From Pseudomonas putida (lineage in GTDB: Bacteria > Pseudomonadota > Gammaproteobacteria > Pseudomonadales > Pseudomonadaceae), in NCBI RefSeq assembly GCF_025905425.1, contig NZ_CP109603.1, positions 4,666,501 to 4,730,500 on the forward strand: 64,000 nucleotides of DNA. The letters run 5' to 3'. Numbering within the stretch: position 1 is the first letter of the stretch; each line of letters begins with the position of its first letter. Position numbers and translations under genes: made by a program. The notes beneath the pieces were generated by a model. That model was not told where the DNA came from. It worked only from the letters and a program-made list of their open reading frames with translations, and ran no database searches. Positions 1 through 8,917 of this stretch are shown here, piece after piece.

Positions 1-205
1 TCAGCGCACGCTTGTAGGCACCAAAACGCGGCAGGCTGAGGAACATGGTCGCCGCACCGGCGATGAACAGTGGCATGGCCAGCACCGGGATCAACCCATC
101 ACCGCCACCAAATGCCCAGGCCATCACCGGCAGCGGCACCAGGCCCACCGCCAGGTATTGCCACCAGGCCAGCGCCAGGCGTCGCTTGACCTCGGCGCGA
201 GTCAC
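1..205 (-). CDS. small membrane protein, C-terminus beyond the window edge
   Basis: Partial gene; 68 codons are visible and the frame is still open at base 1. It starts with GTG at 205, whose last bases form the TGA of ribA (GTGA overlap), so it is probably translationally coupled to ribA. The N-terminus is basic ([15 protein letters not shown]), followed by two hydrophobic segments at about residues 11-31 and 38-57 joined by a Gly-rich turn, which suggests two membrane helices. I do not recognise a family; it is probably a conserved Pseudomonas hypothetical protein. Function unknown. Confidence 0.6.
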   Translation of the reverse strand, partial: MTRAEVKRRLALAWWQYLAVGLVPLPVMAWAFGGGDGLIPVLAMPLFIAGAATMFLSLPRFGAYKRAL

Positions 206-819
206 GCCTGGGGCACCTCGCCTTGGTGTTCGTTGCCCAGCATGTGCCCGAGCTTGCCGGCTTTGGTCGCCAGGTAGTAGCGGTTGTGCGGGTTGTGGCC
301 GGTATGCAGCGGCACGCGTTCGGCAACGACGATATTCATGTCGGTCAGTGCCTTGACCTTGCGCGGGTTGTTGGTCATCAGGCGCAGCGATTTCACGCCC
401 AGGTGCTCAAGCATCGGCAGGCAGATCGCGTAGTCTCGCTGGTCGGCAGCGAAGCCCAGGCGTTCGTTAGCTTCGACGGTATCGGCGCCACCATCTTGCA
501 GCTCATAAGCGCGGATCTTGTTCAACAGGCCGATGCCACGGCCTTCCTGGCGCAGGTACAGCAGCACGCCACGGCCTTCGCGGGCGATGGCCTGCAGGGC
601 GGCTTCCAGTTGCGAACCACAGTCGCAACGCTGGCTGAACAGGGCATCGCCGGTCAGGCACTCGGAGTGCAGACGCCCCAGCACCGGCTCGCCATCGGCA
701 ATATCACCCAGGCTGAGCACCACGTGCTCACGGCCGGTGGCTTCTTCGAGGAAACCATGCATGGTGAAGGTCGCAAAGGGAGTCGGAAGTTTAGAGGCGG
801 CAACAAAGACGACGGGCAC
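202..819 (-). CDS. ribA: GTP cyclohydrolase II
   Basis: Catalyses the first committed step of riboflavin synthesis, GTP to 2,5-diamino-6-ribosylamino-4(3H)-pyrimidinone 5'-phosphate. The 205-residue length is normal for a stand-alone enzyme. The zinc ligands are all present (C54, C65 and C67 in [18 protein letters not shown]), as is the substrate motif RQEGRGIGL at 90-98. Start is GTG at 819, supported by AGGAG six bases upstream. It ends the rib cluster and overlaps the next small gene by GTGA. Because the RibBA copy at 4253-5344 has lost these residues, this is probably the working GTP cyclohydrolase II. Confidence 0.95.
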   Translation of the reverse strand: MPVVFVAASKLPTPFATFTMHGFLEEATGREHVVLSLGDIADGEPVLGRLHSECLTGDALFSQRCDCGSQLEAALQAIAREGRGVLLYLRQEGRGIGLLNKIRAYELQDGGADTVEANERLGFAADQRDYAICLPMLEHLGVKSLRLMTNNPRKVKALTDMNIVVAERVPLHTGHNPHNRYYLATKAGKLGHMLGNEHQGEVPQA

Positions 820-940
820 GTTGTGCTCCTGAATAAGTTGGAAATTTCTCGTGAGGCGATTGTATCAGCAGGTCGGCGCCTGCGCGCTCGTTGAATACCG
901 ACGGTTAAGATCGAAAAGTTCGATGCTTAGCAGCGCGACA

Positions 941-1684
941 TCACCGCGACTGGCTGTCGGCAGCGAATGGATACGGCTGCTTCCAGTGCTCGAAAATCGG
1001 CTTCAATTCACCACTGCGCACCAGCTCGGCCATGCGCTTGTCGAACAGATCTCGCAGCGCCTTGGACTGATCATTGTGGGCGAACGCCAGGTACAGCGGT
1101 AATTCGGCTACGTGGGTTATACGAAAGCGCGCGGGGTCAGAAGCCTGGCCAAGCACGTACTCGACCTCGGTCAGCGCATCGATGTAGAAGTCCACGCGGT
1201 CATGCTCAAGCATCGGCAGAATGCCTTCGCGGCGCTGGATCTCGCGGAAGTTGTGCACATTGGGCAAGTAGCTGGCGTAATCGTAGCCACGCACCCAGGC
1301 CAGGCGATACTGGCCGACCGTGCTCGGGGTAGGCACAGGCTTGCCGGCAAGCCCCAAGGCATAGATATGGTCCATGTCGAAGTGCCAACGCGGGTAGAGG
1401 TTGTCGTCACTCTCGTCCTTGTAGGAGCCTACCCAGGCATCGGCCTCGCCACGTTTGACCAGCCCCACCGCACGGCTGTAGGGCGCGCTCTGGGTGACGA
1501 CCTTGACCCCGGCAGGCTCGAACACCTTGCGCAGTACATCCCAGGCAACCCCGGTACCGTCGGCGTTGGTGTAGTCGAGCCATTCTTCGCTGACCAGATG
1601 GACCTGCTTCGGCACACCTTCGGCCGCCCCCACCCAGGGAGCAAAACCCAGCAGTATTGCCAACAGCACAGTCCTTATGGCCAT
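941..1684 (-). CDS. periplasmic solute-binding protein (SBP_bac_3-like)
   Basis: 247 residues with a Sec signal peptide (MAIRTVLLAILLGFAPWVGA, cleavage near AAEG). The mature part looks like a family 3 extracellular solute-binding fold, with features such as GVAWDVLRKVFEPAGVKV near the start, ADAWVGSY, and a C-terminal LKPIFEHWKQPYP. Such proteins bind polar amino acids or act as sensory binding proteins. No ABC permease or ATPase gene is adjacent, so its partner is elsewhere or it works alone. It sits 16 bp after pgpA on the same strand, inside the riboflavin/thiamine cluster. Ligand unknown. Confidence 0.8.
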   Translation of the reverse strand: MAIRTVLLAILLGFAPWVGAAEGVPKQVHLVSEEWLDYTNADGTGVAWDVLRKVFEPAGVKVVTQSAPYSRAVGLVKRGEADAWVGSYKDESDDNLYPRWHFDMDHIYALGLAGKPVPTPSTVGQYRLAWVRGYDYASYLPNVHNFREIQRREGILPMLEHDRVDFYIDALTEVEYVLGQASDPARFRITHVAELPLYLAFAHNDQSKALRDLFDKRMAELVRSGELKPIFEHWKQPYPFAADSQSR

Positions 1685-1700
1685 TCACGCGCTCCCTGTC

Positions 1701-2204
1701 TCAGGCAACCGCCCACACCAGAACCTGCATGCCCAGCCAGGCAAACACGCCGGCCAGGATATCGTCGAGCATGATCCCGACCCCGCCATGCACATGGCGG
1801 TCGATCCAGCGGATCGGCCACGGCTTGAGGATGTCGAAGAAGCGGAACATCAGGAACCCTGCCAGCAACCATTGCCAGCCCTCCGGCACCAGCCAGAGGG
1901 TGATCCACATGCCGACCATCTCGTCCCAGACAATGCCTTCATGATCGTGCACGCGCAAGTCATTGGCGACTTTGCCGCACAGCCAGAAGCCAAACAGCAT
2001 GGTAACGCCCAGCAACAGCCAATAACCCCAGTCCGGCAGCATCTGCCACAGCGGAATGAAGGGTATGGCTACCAGCGAGCCCCAGGTGCCCGGCGCCTTG
2101 GGCAAGGTGCCGGAGCCGAAGCCGAAGGCGATGAAGTGCCACGGGTTGCGCCAGACCGAGGGCGGAACGAACTCCGCAGGCACCTGATTGGGGTGATCGG
2201 TCAC
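1701..2204 (-). CDS. pgpA: phosphatidylglycerophosphatase A
   Basis: Inner-membrane phosphatase that converts phosphatidylglycerol phosphate to phosphatidylglycerol. 167 residues, typical length, with several hydrophobic segments. Family motifs are visible: GFGSGTLPKAPGTWGSL near residue 30, IVWDEMVGMW (acidic metal/phosphate site), RFFDILKPWPIRWIDRHVHGGVGIMLDD, and a hydrophobic C-terminus. Start is GTG at 2204, overlapping the TGA of thiL (GTGA). The thiL-pgpA pairing is common in gammaproteobacteria. Confidence 0.93.
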   Translation of the reverse strand: MTDHPNQVPAEFVPPSVWRNPWHFIAFGFGSGTLPKAPGTWGSLVAIPFIPLWQMLPDWGYWLLLGVTMLFGFWLCGKVANDLRVHDHEGIVWDEMVGMWITLWLVPEGWQWLLAGFLMFRFFDILKPWPIRWIDRHVHGGVGIMLDDILAGVFAWLGMQVLVWAVA

Positions 2205-3169
2205 GGTGTCTCCCTAAAATGTTGATAGCCGCGTTGCCGCGGGGTGATGTCCTGACCCTGCCGGTCACGCAGGCAGACGCCCTGGCCATCGAGCACCCGC
2301 CCGATGACATGGAACGCCGCCAGGCCTTGGGCCTGCAGGGATGAAAGCTGAGCCGGCGGCAAGGTGAACGCCAGCACATAGTCGTCCCCCCCGGTCAAGG
2401 CAGCCTGCACGGCAGCCTCATGACCGAGGAAGCCCTGCAGAGCGGATGACACCGGCACCTGGTCCAGGTTCACCTCAAGCGCCACGCGGGAGGCCTTGGC
2501 GATATGCCCGCAGTCGGCGAGCAGGCCGTCGGAAATATCCAGTGCAGCCGTAGCACGCCCGCGCAACAGCTGGCCCAGGGCAAACTGCGGCGAGGGTGAC
2601 CAGTAGTGATCCAGCAACGGCTGGGCAAGGGCGGCATCGGCCTGGCGCTGGCCAAGGACCAACGGCAAGGCACCCGCCGCGTTGCCCAGCTCACCGCCCA
2701 CGCACAACAGATCACCCGGGCGGGCACCGCCACGGCACAACGCCTGGCCGGCCGGCACGCGGCCGAACACGGTCATGGTGATACTCAAGGGGCCGCGGGT
2801 GGTGTCGCCGCCTATAAGGCTCAGCTGGCAACGCCGGGCCATGCGGTTGAGGCCGTCAGCGTAGGCTTGCAGCCACTCGGCGCTGACCTCGGGCAAGGTC
2901 AGGGCAAGGGTGAAACCGATGGGCGTGGCACCCATCGCCGCCAGGTCACTGGCCGCCACGGCCAGCGAGCGCTGGCCGAGCAGCAGGGGGTCGCAGGCAG
3001 CGGGGAAATGCACGCCGGTCACCAGGGTGTCGGTGGACACCGCCAGCTGCTCGCCAGCGGGCAAGTCCAGCAACGCGCAGTCGTCACCGATACCCAGAGC
3101 CACGCCTTCACCGCCTTGCGCGCAGGGCGCGGCGGCAAAGTAATGGCTGATCAGCTCGAACTCACCCAT
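2201..3169 (-). CDS. thiL: thiamine-monophosphate kinase
   Basis: Phosphorylates thiamine monophosphate with ATP to give thiamine pyrophosphate. 322 residues. The N-terminus MGEFELISHYF and GIGDDCALLD are diagnostic, followed by STDTLVTGVHFP, the AASDLAAMGATP metal/nucleotide motif, LIGGDTTRGPLSITMTVFG, and DISDGLLADCGHIA. The fold is of the PurM/ThiL type. It lies between nusB (18 bp gap) and pgpA (4-nt overlap), a classic arrangement. ATG start at 3169. Confidence 0.95.
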   Translation of the reverse strand: MGEFELISHYFAAAPCAQGGEGVALGIGDDCALLDLPAGEQLAVSTDTLVTGVHFPAACDPLLLGQRSLAVAASDLAAMGATPIGFTLALTLPEVSAEWLQAYADGLNRMARRCQLSLIGGDTTRGPLSITMTVFGRVPAGQALCRGGARPGDLLCVGGELGNAAGALPLVLGQRQADAALAQPLLDHYWSPSPQFALGQLLRGRATAALDISDGLLADCGHIAKASRVALEVNLDQVPVSSALQGFLGHEAAVQAALTGGDDYVLAFTLPPAQLSSLQAQGLAAFHVIGRVLDGQGVCLRDRQGQDITPRQRGYQHFRETP

Positions 3170-3187
3170 GGTCCGCCAGCGCCGGGA

Positions 3188-3688
3188 TCAGCGCTTGTTC
3201 GCCTTGACTTCCGCTTCGCGCAGCGAAGGGGCGAGCTTGTCCAGCACGCCGTTGACGAACTTGTGGCCATCGGTGGCACCGAAGACCTTGGCCAGCTCGA
3301 CACCTTCGTTGATCACGACGCGGTAAGGCACATCGACGCGCATCATCAGTTCCCAGGTGGACAGCCGCAGCACAGCCAGTTCGACCGGGTCGAGTTCTTC
3401 CAGCGCGAGCGCCAGGCAAGGCTTCAGGGCCGCGTCGATCTCGTCCTTCTTCGCCGGAACCCCATGCAGGATCTCGCGGAAGTAGGCGCCATCGACATCG
3501 GTGAAATCGTTATCGACCCGGAACTGCGCTTCGATCTCGTTCACCGACTGACGGGCCATGTGCCACTGGTACAGTGCCTGGGTCGCGAGCTTGCGGGCTT
3601 CGCGGCGCTTGGCGCTCTTCGAGGGCTTGCCGGCATCCGCAGGTTTTGGATCGCGCGGGTTGAAACGATCGCTTTCGTCGCTAATCAC
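3188..3688 (-). CDS. nusB: transcription antitermination factor NusB
   Basis: NusB pairs with NusE (ribosomal protein S10, encoded at 57582-57893) on boxA RNA to promote antitermination of rRNA operons. 166 residues: a charged N-terminal extension (about 25 residues, rich in Lys and Asp), then the all-helical core starting at [19 protein letters not shown] and including [19 protein letters not shown] and [11 protein letters not shown]. Start GTG at 3688 shares GTGA with the ribH stop, so it is coupled to ribH. Confidence 0.95.
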   Translation of the reverse strand: MISDESDRFNPRDPKPADAGKPSKSAKRREARKLATQALYQWHMARQSVNEIEAQFRVDNDFTDVDGAYFREILHGVPAKKDEIDAALKPCLALALEELDPVELAVLRLSTWELMMRVDVPYRVVINEGVELAKVFGATDGHKFVNGVLDKLAPSLREAEVKANKR

Positions 3689-4161
3689 TTGGCCTCCAAC
3701 TGCGCCAGCAGGCTGACCATTTCCAGAGCGGACAGGGCAGCTTCAGCACCTTTGTTGCCAGCCTTGGTGCCGGAACGCTCGATGGCCTGCTCGATGGAGT
3801 CGACGGTCAGAACGCCGAAGGCCACCGGAACACCGAACTCCATGGACACCTGGGCCAGGCCCTTGGTGCATTCGCCCGCCACGTATTCGAAGTGCGGGGT
3901 ACCACCGCGGATCACGGCGCCCAGGGCGATGATCGCGTCGTACGCGCCTTGCTGGGCGACCTTCTGTGCCACCAGCGGGATTTCGAACGCGCCCGGGGCA
4001 CGGATGATGGTGATGTCGCTTTCGCTGACACCGTGGCGTACCAGGGCATCAACGGCACCGCTTACCAGGCTTTCGACGACGAAGCTGTTGAAGCGGCCAA
4101 CCACCAAAGCATAGCGACCTTTGGGGGCGATGAAGGTACCTTCGATGGTCTTCAGGGTCAT
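3685..4161 (-). CDS. ribH: 6,7-dimethyl-8-ribityllumazine synthase
   Basis: Condenses 5-amino-6-ribitylaminouracil with 3,4-dihydroxy-2-butanone 4-phosphate to make lumazine, the substrate of RibE. 158 residues from ATG at 4161 ([20 protein letters not shown]); an upstream in-frame extension to 4251 exists but has no family support. Motifs: [35 protein letters not shown] with the catalytic His, and [17 protein letters not shown]. It forms an icosahedral or decameric shell in relatives. Followed by nusB with a GTGA overlap. Confidence 0.95.
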   Translation of the reverse strand: MTLKTIEGTFIAPKGRYALVVGRFNSFVVESLVSGAVDALVRHGVSESDITIIRAPGAFEIPLVAQKVAQQGAYDAIIALGAVIRGGTPHFEYVAGECTKGLAQVSMEFGVPVAFGVLTVDSIEQAIERSGTKAGNKGAEAALSALEMVSLLAQLEAK

Positions 4162-4252
4162 TCCGATGTTCTCATCTTCAAGAGCGAGGCCGCTCGCTGG
4201 CGGCCTCGGGAGGGTTTGGACTCGAGCGTGAGGGCGCGGGCGCCGTCTCAAG

Positions 4253-5344
4253 TCACTCGGAGGGCACGTATTCTACAACTTCCAGATCGAATCCGGATAT
4301 CGCATTGAACTTCATCGGCGAACTCATCAGGCGCATCTTGCGCACACCGAGGTCACGCAGGATCTGCGAACCGGCGCCGACGGTGCTGTAGGTGGTCGGT
4401 GCCTTGGTCGGTGCATCGCCCGCGCTTTCGCGGATGTGCGCCAGCAGCACGTCACCGTCCAGCGGGTGGCCCAGCAGCAGCACCACGCCACTGCCGGCCT
4501 CGGCCACGGCAGCCATGGCCGCACGCAGGCTCCAGCGGCCCGGCTGCTTGACCAGCAGCAGGTCGCGCAGTGGGTCCATGTTGTGCACGCGTACCAGGGT
4601 CGGCTCTTCGGCGCAGATCTTGCCCAGGGTCAGTGCCATGTGCACGTCGCCTTCCACCGCGTCGCGGTAGGTGACCAGGTTGAACTCGCCCAGCTCGCTC
4701 TCCACTGGCTGCTCGGAGACGCGCTGCACGGTACGTTCGTGGATCATGCGGTAGTGGATCAGGTCGGCGATGGTGCCGATCTTCAGGCCGTGCTCGGCGG
4801 CGAACACTTCCAGCTCGGCGCGGCGCGACATGGTGCCGTCATCGTTCATCACTTCGCAGATCACGCCGCTCGGCTCGAAGCCGGCCATACGCGCCAGGTC
4901 GCACGCGGCTTCGGTGTGGCCGGCGCGGGCCAGGGTACCGCCCGGTTGGGCCATCAACGGGAAGATGTGGCCTGGGCTGACGATGTCCTCGGCCTTGGCT
5001 TCCTTGGCGGCGGCAGCTTGCACGGTACGCGCGCGGTCGGCAGCGGAGATACCGGTGGTGACGCCTTCGGCGGCTTCGATCGACACCGTGAACTTGGTGC
5101 CAAAGCCGGAACCGTTGCGCGGCGCCATCAGCGGCAGCTTGAGCGTTTCGCAGCGCTCACGGGTCATCGGCATGCAGATCAGGCCACGGGCGTGCTTGGC
5201 CATGAAGTTGATGTGCTCAGGCAGGCAGCACTCGGCGGCCATGATGATATCGCCTTCGTTTTCGCGGTCTTCGTCATCCATCAGGATGACCATTTTTCCC
5301 TGGCGGATGTCTTCGACCAGTTCTTCGATGCTGTTGAGCGCCAC
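4253..5344 (-). CDS. ribBA: 3,4-dihydroxy-2-butanone 4-phosphate synthase with degenerate GTP cyclohydrolase II domain
   Basis: 363 residues. The N-terminal half (about 1-200) is a complete DHBP synthase: [13 protein letters not shown] acidic loop, [37 protein letters not shown]. The C-terminal half aligns with GTP cyclohydrolase II, but the zinc cysteine block is replaced ([20 protein letters not shown]) and the RQEGRGIGL motif is absent ([10 protein letters not shown]). I infer that only the DHBP synthase activity remains. Start chosen at GTG 5344 because AGAAGGGGG precedes it; a TTG 18 bases upstream lacks a ribosome site. 91 bp gap before ribH. Confidence 0.92.
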   Translation of the reverse strand: MALNSIEELVEDIRQGKMVILMDDEDRENEGDIIMAAECCLPEHINFMAKHARGLICMPMTRERCETLKLPLMAPRNGSGFGTKFTVSIEAAEGVTTGISAADRARTVQAAAAKEAKAEDIVSPGHIFPLMAQPGGTLARAGHTEAACDLARMAGFEPSGVICEVMNDDGTMSRRAELEVFAAEHGLKIGTIADLIHYRMIHERTVQRVSEQPVESELGEFNLVTYRDAVEGDVHMALTLGKICAEEPTLVRVHNMDPLRDLLLVKQPGRWSLRAAMAAVAEAGSGVVLLLGHPLDGDVLLAHIRESAGDAPTKAPTTYSTVGAGSQILRDLGVRKMRLMSSPMKFNAISGFDLEVVEYVPSE

Positions 5345-5362
5345 TCGGCACCCCCTTCTCAA

Positions 5363-6028
5363 TCAGGATTTCAAGAAGCCGTTGGCGGCCAGGAAGCTTT
5401 CGGTAATGCCACTGCCCTTGCTCGGTTCGGCAGCCTTGTCGCCCAGCAGCAGACGCTCCAGGTAACGGGCCAGCAGGTCGACCTCAAGGTTTACCCGACG
5501 ACCTGCGCGGTAGTCGGCCATGATGGTTTCGGACAGGGTATGCGGGACAATGGTCAGCTCGAATTCGGCGCCATTGACCTCATTGACCGTCAGGCTGGTG
5601 CCGTCGACGGTGATCGAACCCTTGTGGGCGATGTACTTGGCCAGCTCCTTGGGTGCACGCACGCGGAACTGGATGGCGCGGGCGTTATCGCTGCGCGAGA
5701 TGATTTCGCCGACACCGTCGACGTGGCCGCTAACCAGGTGACCGCCCAGGCGGGTGGTGGGGGTCAGGGCCTTTTCCAGGTTGACCTTGCTGCCGCTCTT
5801 GAGGTCGATGAAGGCGGTGCGCTTGAGGGTCTCGACGCTGACGTCGGCCCAGAACCCGTTCCCCGGCAACTCGACAGCGGTCAGGCAGACGCCGTTGACG
5901 GCGATGCTGTCGCCGAGCTTGACGTCACCCAGGTCGAGCTTGCCGGTCTCGACGTAGACGCGCACGTCGCCACCCTTGGGGGTCATGCTGCGGATGGTGC
6001 CGATGGATTCGATGATGCCGGTGAACAT
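5363..6028 (-). CDS. ribE: riboflavin synthase alpha subunit
   Basis: Dismutates two 6,7-dimethyl-8-ribityllumazine molecules into riboflavin and the ribitylaminouracil. 221 residues made of two tandem lumazine-binding barrels: the first begins MFTGIIESIGTI and contains GDSIAVNGVCLTA; the second contains HKGSITVDGTSLTVNEV and FELTIVPHTLSETI. The first-repeat region HLVSGHVDGVGEI is also present. A 23-residue C-terminal tail follows the second barrel (AEPSKGSGITESFLAANG). The stop is 18 bp upstream of the ribBA start. Confidence 0.95.
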   Translation of the reverse strand: MFTGIIESIGTIRSMTPKGGDVRVYVETGKLDLGDVKLGDSIAVNGVCLTAVELPGNGFWADVSVETLKRTAFIDLKSGSKVNLEKALTPTTRLGGHLVSGHVDGVGEIISRSDNARAIQFRVRAPKELAKYIAHKGSITVDGTSLTVNEVNGAEFELTIVPHTLSETIMADYRAGRRVNLEVDLLARYLERLLLGDKAAEPSKGSGITESFLAANGFLKS

Positions 6029-6070
6029 GGGGTCTTCCTCAAGAACGGGTTGCGCAGGGCAAGCCTGGCA

Positions 6071-7201
6071 TTATACGCCGGGCGCCGGCAGGGGGATGGC
6101 CGTGACCCGCCAGTCATCGCCTACTGCGCGCATTTCGGTAATTTTCAGTCGCGGCGCTTCGCTCATCTTCGCCAGAGGCCAGTCCAGCAGCGGGCGGGCC
6201 TGGGAGCCAAGGAAGGTGCCGGCGACGAACAACTGGTACTCGTCGATCAGCCCTTGCTGGGCGAACGCGCCGACAAGGCCTGCGCCGGCTTCCAGCAAAA
6301 TCTCGTTGACCCCACGCTCGGCCAGCACACGCATCAGCACAGGCAGATCGACCTGGCCATCGGTGCCTGGCAGGCTCAGCAGCTCATGGCCCGCCTCGGC
6401 GTAACGCGCATCTGTAGCAGCGGCAGTCACCACCAGGGCCGGGCCGGCCTGGAAGAATGGCGCGTCCAGTGGCAGCCGCAGGCGGCCATCGACCAGCACG
6501 CGCAAAGGCGTGCGGCTCAGGGCCAGGGCCCGGGTTTCGTCATCCAGGCCAAGCTCTGCGCCACGCACGGTCATGCGCGCATTGTCGGCCAGCACGCTGG
6601 CGGCGCTGGTGAGCACCACACTGGAGCGGGCGCGCAGACGCTGAACGGCAGCACGGGCGGCAGGGCCGGTGATCCACTGGCTTTCGCCGCTGGCCATGGC
6701 GGTGCGGCCGTCCAGGCTCATGGCCAGCTTGGCCCTGACAAACGGCAGGCCGTGTTCCATGCGCTTGAGAAAACCTGGGTTGAGGGCGCGGGCCTCGGCT
6801 TCGAGCACGCCGCTGCTGACCTCGATACCCACCTCTGCCAGGCGCCGCAGCCCCTGCCCCGCCACCTGCGGGTTGGGGTCCTGCATGGCAGCCACCACGC
6901 GGGCCACGCCGGCCTTGACCAGCGCTTCGGCGCACGGCGGCGTGCGGCCATGGTGGCTGCAGGGTTCAAGGGTCACATAGGCGCAGGCGCCGCGGGCACG
7001 TTCACCGGCCTGGCGCAGGGCGTGCACCTCGGCGTGCGGCTCGCCGGCGCGCACGTGCCAGCCCTCGCCGACCACTTCGCCATCACGCACGATCACACAG
7101 CCCACGCGCGGGTTGGGGTGGGTGCTGTAGACACCCTTGCGGGCCAGCTCCAAGGCGCGGGCCATGTAGTGGGCATCGAGGATCGCGGTCTGGCTGGGCA
7201 T
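6071..7201 (-). CDS. ribD: bifunctional diaminohydroxyphosphoribosylaminopyrimidine deaminase / 5-amino-6-(5-phosphoribosylamino)uracil reductase
   Basis: Performs the second and third steps of riboflavin synthesis. The N-terminal half is a zinc cytidine-deaminase fold (HAEVHAL, and LEPCSHHGRTPPCAEAL with both Cys ligands); the C-terminal half is a DHFR-like reductase (KLAMSLDGRTAMASGESQWITG, LLEAGAGLVGAF). About 376 residues. I chose ATG 7201 because AAAGAG lies five bases upstream; a GTG at 7207 (GTGA with the nrdR stop) is possible but leaves no room for a ribosome site. Confidence 0.94.
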   Translation of the reverse strand: MPSQTAILDAHYMARALELARKGVYSTHPNPRVGCVIVRDGEVVGEGWHVRAGEPHAEVHALRQAGERARGACAYVTLEPCSHHGRTPPCAEALVKAGVARVVAAMQDPNPQVAGQGLRRLAEVGIEVSSGVLEAEARALNPGFLKRMEHGLPFVRAKLAMSLDGRTAMASGESQWITGPAARAAVQRLRARSSVVLTSAASVLADNARMTVRGAELGLDDETRALALSRTPLRVLVDGRLRLPLDAPFFQAGPALVVTAAATDARYAEAGHELLSLPGTDGQVDLPVLMRVLAERGVNEILLEAGAGLVGAFAQQGLIDEYQLFVAGTFLGSQARPLLDWPLAKMSEAPRLKITEMRAVGDDWRVTAIPLPAPGV

Positions 7202-7203
7202 GC

Positions 7204-7668
7204 TCACTCTTTAGCTGGCTCACGGGCCAGGCGGTCGATTTCTTCGCGGAATTCGTCGAGGTCCTGGAAGCGTCGGTAGACCGAGGCGAAGCGGATGTAA
7301 GCCACTTCGTCGAGCTTGCGCAGCTCGGCCATGACCATTTCACCCACCACCAGTGACTTGACCTCGCGCTCGCCGGTGGCGCGCAGCCGGCTCTTGATGT
7401 GCGCCAGCGCAGCTTCCAGGCGCTCGACGCTGACTGGGCGTTTTTCCAGTGCCCGCTGCATGCCTGCACGCAACTTGTCTTCGTCGAAGGGCTGGCGCGT
7501 GCCGTCTTGCTTGATCAGCCGCGGCAGCACCAGTTCGGCGGTTTCGAAGGTGGTGAAACGCTCGCCGCAGGCGACACACTCGCGACGGCGGCGCACTTGC
7601 TCGCCCTCGGCGACAAGACGAGAGTCGATGACCTTGGTGTCGTTGGCACCGCAAAAGGGACAGTGCAT
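7204..7668 (-). CDS. nrdR: transcriptional repressor NrdR
   Basis: ATP/dATP-sensing repressor of ribonucleotide reductase genes. 154 residues. The N-terminal zinc ribbon is MHCPFC with VACGERF (C3, C6, C31, C34), followed by the ATP-cone domain ([23 protein letters not shown]). Start is ATG 7668, the family-typical MHCPFCG; the frame stays open further upstream without family support. First gene of the minus-strand rib cluster, a position shared by many proteobacteria. Confidence 0.95.
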   Translation of the reverse strand: MHCPFCGANDTKVIDSRLVAEGEQVRRRRECVACGERFTTFETAELVLPRLIKQDGTRQPFDEDKLRAGMQRALEKRPVSVERLEAALAHIKSRLRATGEREVKSLVVGEMVMAELRKLDEVAYIRFASVYRRFQDLDEFREEIDRLAREPAKE

Positions 7669-7773
7669 GGTGGCAGGCAACAAAAAAAGGGAGGGCCATG
7701 GTAGCGCATCCCACTGGCAAGACAAGCCAAAGGGGTTAACATCCAGGGAAATCTGCCCGTGAAGGATGACCCA

Positions 7774-8226
7774 ATGCACTATCGAGCGCTCGTCGTGCTG
7801 TGCTGCGCCGCCTTGCTCGCCGCTTGCGGTAGCGACCGGCCCAAGCCCGATCAAGCCCAGGCGCCCGCGCCAGCAAAATCGGCCAAAAAGGCACAACCCC
7901 TTGGCCCCTTGCCCGCTTACCAGCGCGAACTGAGCGGTACCTTGCTACAAATCCCGGCCGGAGCCGATGTGGAGCTGGCCTTGCTGGTCATCGACGAGCG
8001 CGACCGCCCGCAACGCCTGCTGGCCAGCAGCAACCTGACCGGCACCGGGCAGGCGCTGCCTTATCAGTTGCGCTTCAACCCCGAGGCCTTCCCGCCCGGC
8101 GCCCGCGTCGAGCTGCGCGGCCGCGCCAGCAATTCCGGCCAGTTGATCATGCACCTGCCCCCCGTGCGCATCACCCAGGCGCAAACTCAGGCCACCGGCC
8201 CGCTGCGTTTCGAGAAGGCACCTTAA
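7774..8226 (+). CDS. YbaY-like lipoprotein
   Basis: 150 residues with a clear lipoprotein signal peptide and lipobox ([18 protein letters not shown], then Gly), so probably lipidated at C18. A low-complexity Ala/Pro/Lys linker follows, then a beta-rich domain of the YbaY/YscW type ([44 protein letters not shown]). ATG 7774 is preferred over a GTG at 7759 because AAGGA lies eight bases upstream of the ATG. Divergent from nrdR and abutting the methyltransferase gene. Role in the envelope unknown. Confidence 0.8.
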   Translation: MHYRALVVLCCAALLAACGSDRPKPDQAQAPAPAKSAKKAQPLGPLPAYQRELSGTLLQIPAGADVELALLVIDERDRPQRLLASSNLTGTGQALPYQLRFNPEAFPPGARVELRGRASNSGQLIMHLPPVRITQAQTQATGPLRFEKAP

Positions 8227-8886
8227 GTGGCACCACTGGCACTGCAACAGGCCCTCAGCGGCCTGATCGGCGAAGCGCGCCTGGTGGTCAGCGAGCTGCC
8301 TGAATGCGCACTGAAACTCTGGTTGATCGACGACCAGAACATGGACCGCGCGTTCAGCAGTGAAGAAACCCGGCGCATTCTTGAAGAACCGCCGTACTGG
8401 AGCTTTTGCTGGGCCAGCGGCCTGGCCATGGCCCGCTACCTGGCCGCGCACCCGGAATGGGTGGCCGGCAAGCGCGTGCTCGATTTTGGCGCCGGCTCCG
8501 GTATCGCCGGGATTGCCGCAGCACGCGCTGGCGCCCTTGAAGTGGTGGCCTGCGACCTCGACCCGCTGGCCCTCGACGCCTGCCGCGCCAACGCTGCGCT
8601 GAACGGCGTGGAGCTTGGCTACAGCAGCGATTTTTTCGCCGAGGACGACCGCTTCGACCTGATTCTGGTCGCCGATGTGCTGTATGACCGCGCCAACCTG
8701 CCACTGCTCGATGCCTTCCTCGGCCGTGGCCGTCAGGCCCTGGTAGCCGACTCTCGGGTTCGCGACTTCAGCCACCCGCTGTACCGGCAACTGGGCGTGC
8801 TCGACGCCCTGACCCTGCCAGACTTGGCCGAGCCTCACGAATTCCGCCGGGTCAGCCTGTACCACGCGAGCCGCGAGCCTTTATAG
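8227..8886 (+). CDS. class I SAM-dependent methyltransferase, METTL20/ETFB-lysine methyltransferase-like
   Basis: 219 residues; GTG start placed directly after the lipoprotein stop, so translation is probably coupled. SAM motif I is VLDFGAGSGIAGIAAA, and the acidic end of motif II is VACDLDPLAL. The surrounding PYWSFCWASGLAMARYLAAHPEWV and DVLYD resemble the ETF-beta lysine methyltransferase (METTL20) group, which acts on electron transfer flavoprotein. The substrate assignment is an inference from these motifs; a small-molecule methyltransferase cannot be excluded. Confidence 0.8.
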   Translation: MAPLALQQALSGLIGEARLVVSELPECALKLWLIDDQNMDRAFSSEETRRILEEPPYWSFCWASGLAMARYLAAHPEWVAGKRVLDFGAGSGIAGIAAARAGALEVVACDLDPLALDACRANAALNGVELGYSSDFFAEDDRFDLILVADVLYDRANLPLLDAFLGRGRQALVADSRVRDFSHPLYRQLGVLDALTLPDLAEPHEFRRVSLYHASREPL

Positions 8887-8917
8887 TGGTGCCATTCACG
8901 GTTTTGCGAGAGTCAAG

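Noticed and set aside
4436..7279. Very long open frame on the plus strand opposite ribBA, ribE and ribD
   Set aside because: It is an antisense shadow of GC-rich genes: low-complexity His/Gly/Gln/Ala translation, no family features, while the opposite strand has three confident enzymes.
7669..7773. FMN riboswitch upstream of the rib cluster
   Set aside because: The short leader before nrdR shows no RFN-like conserved stems, and no such element was seen before ribD, ribE, ribBA or ribA.
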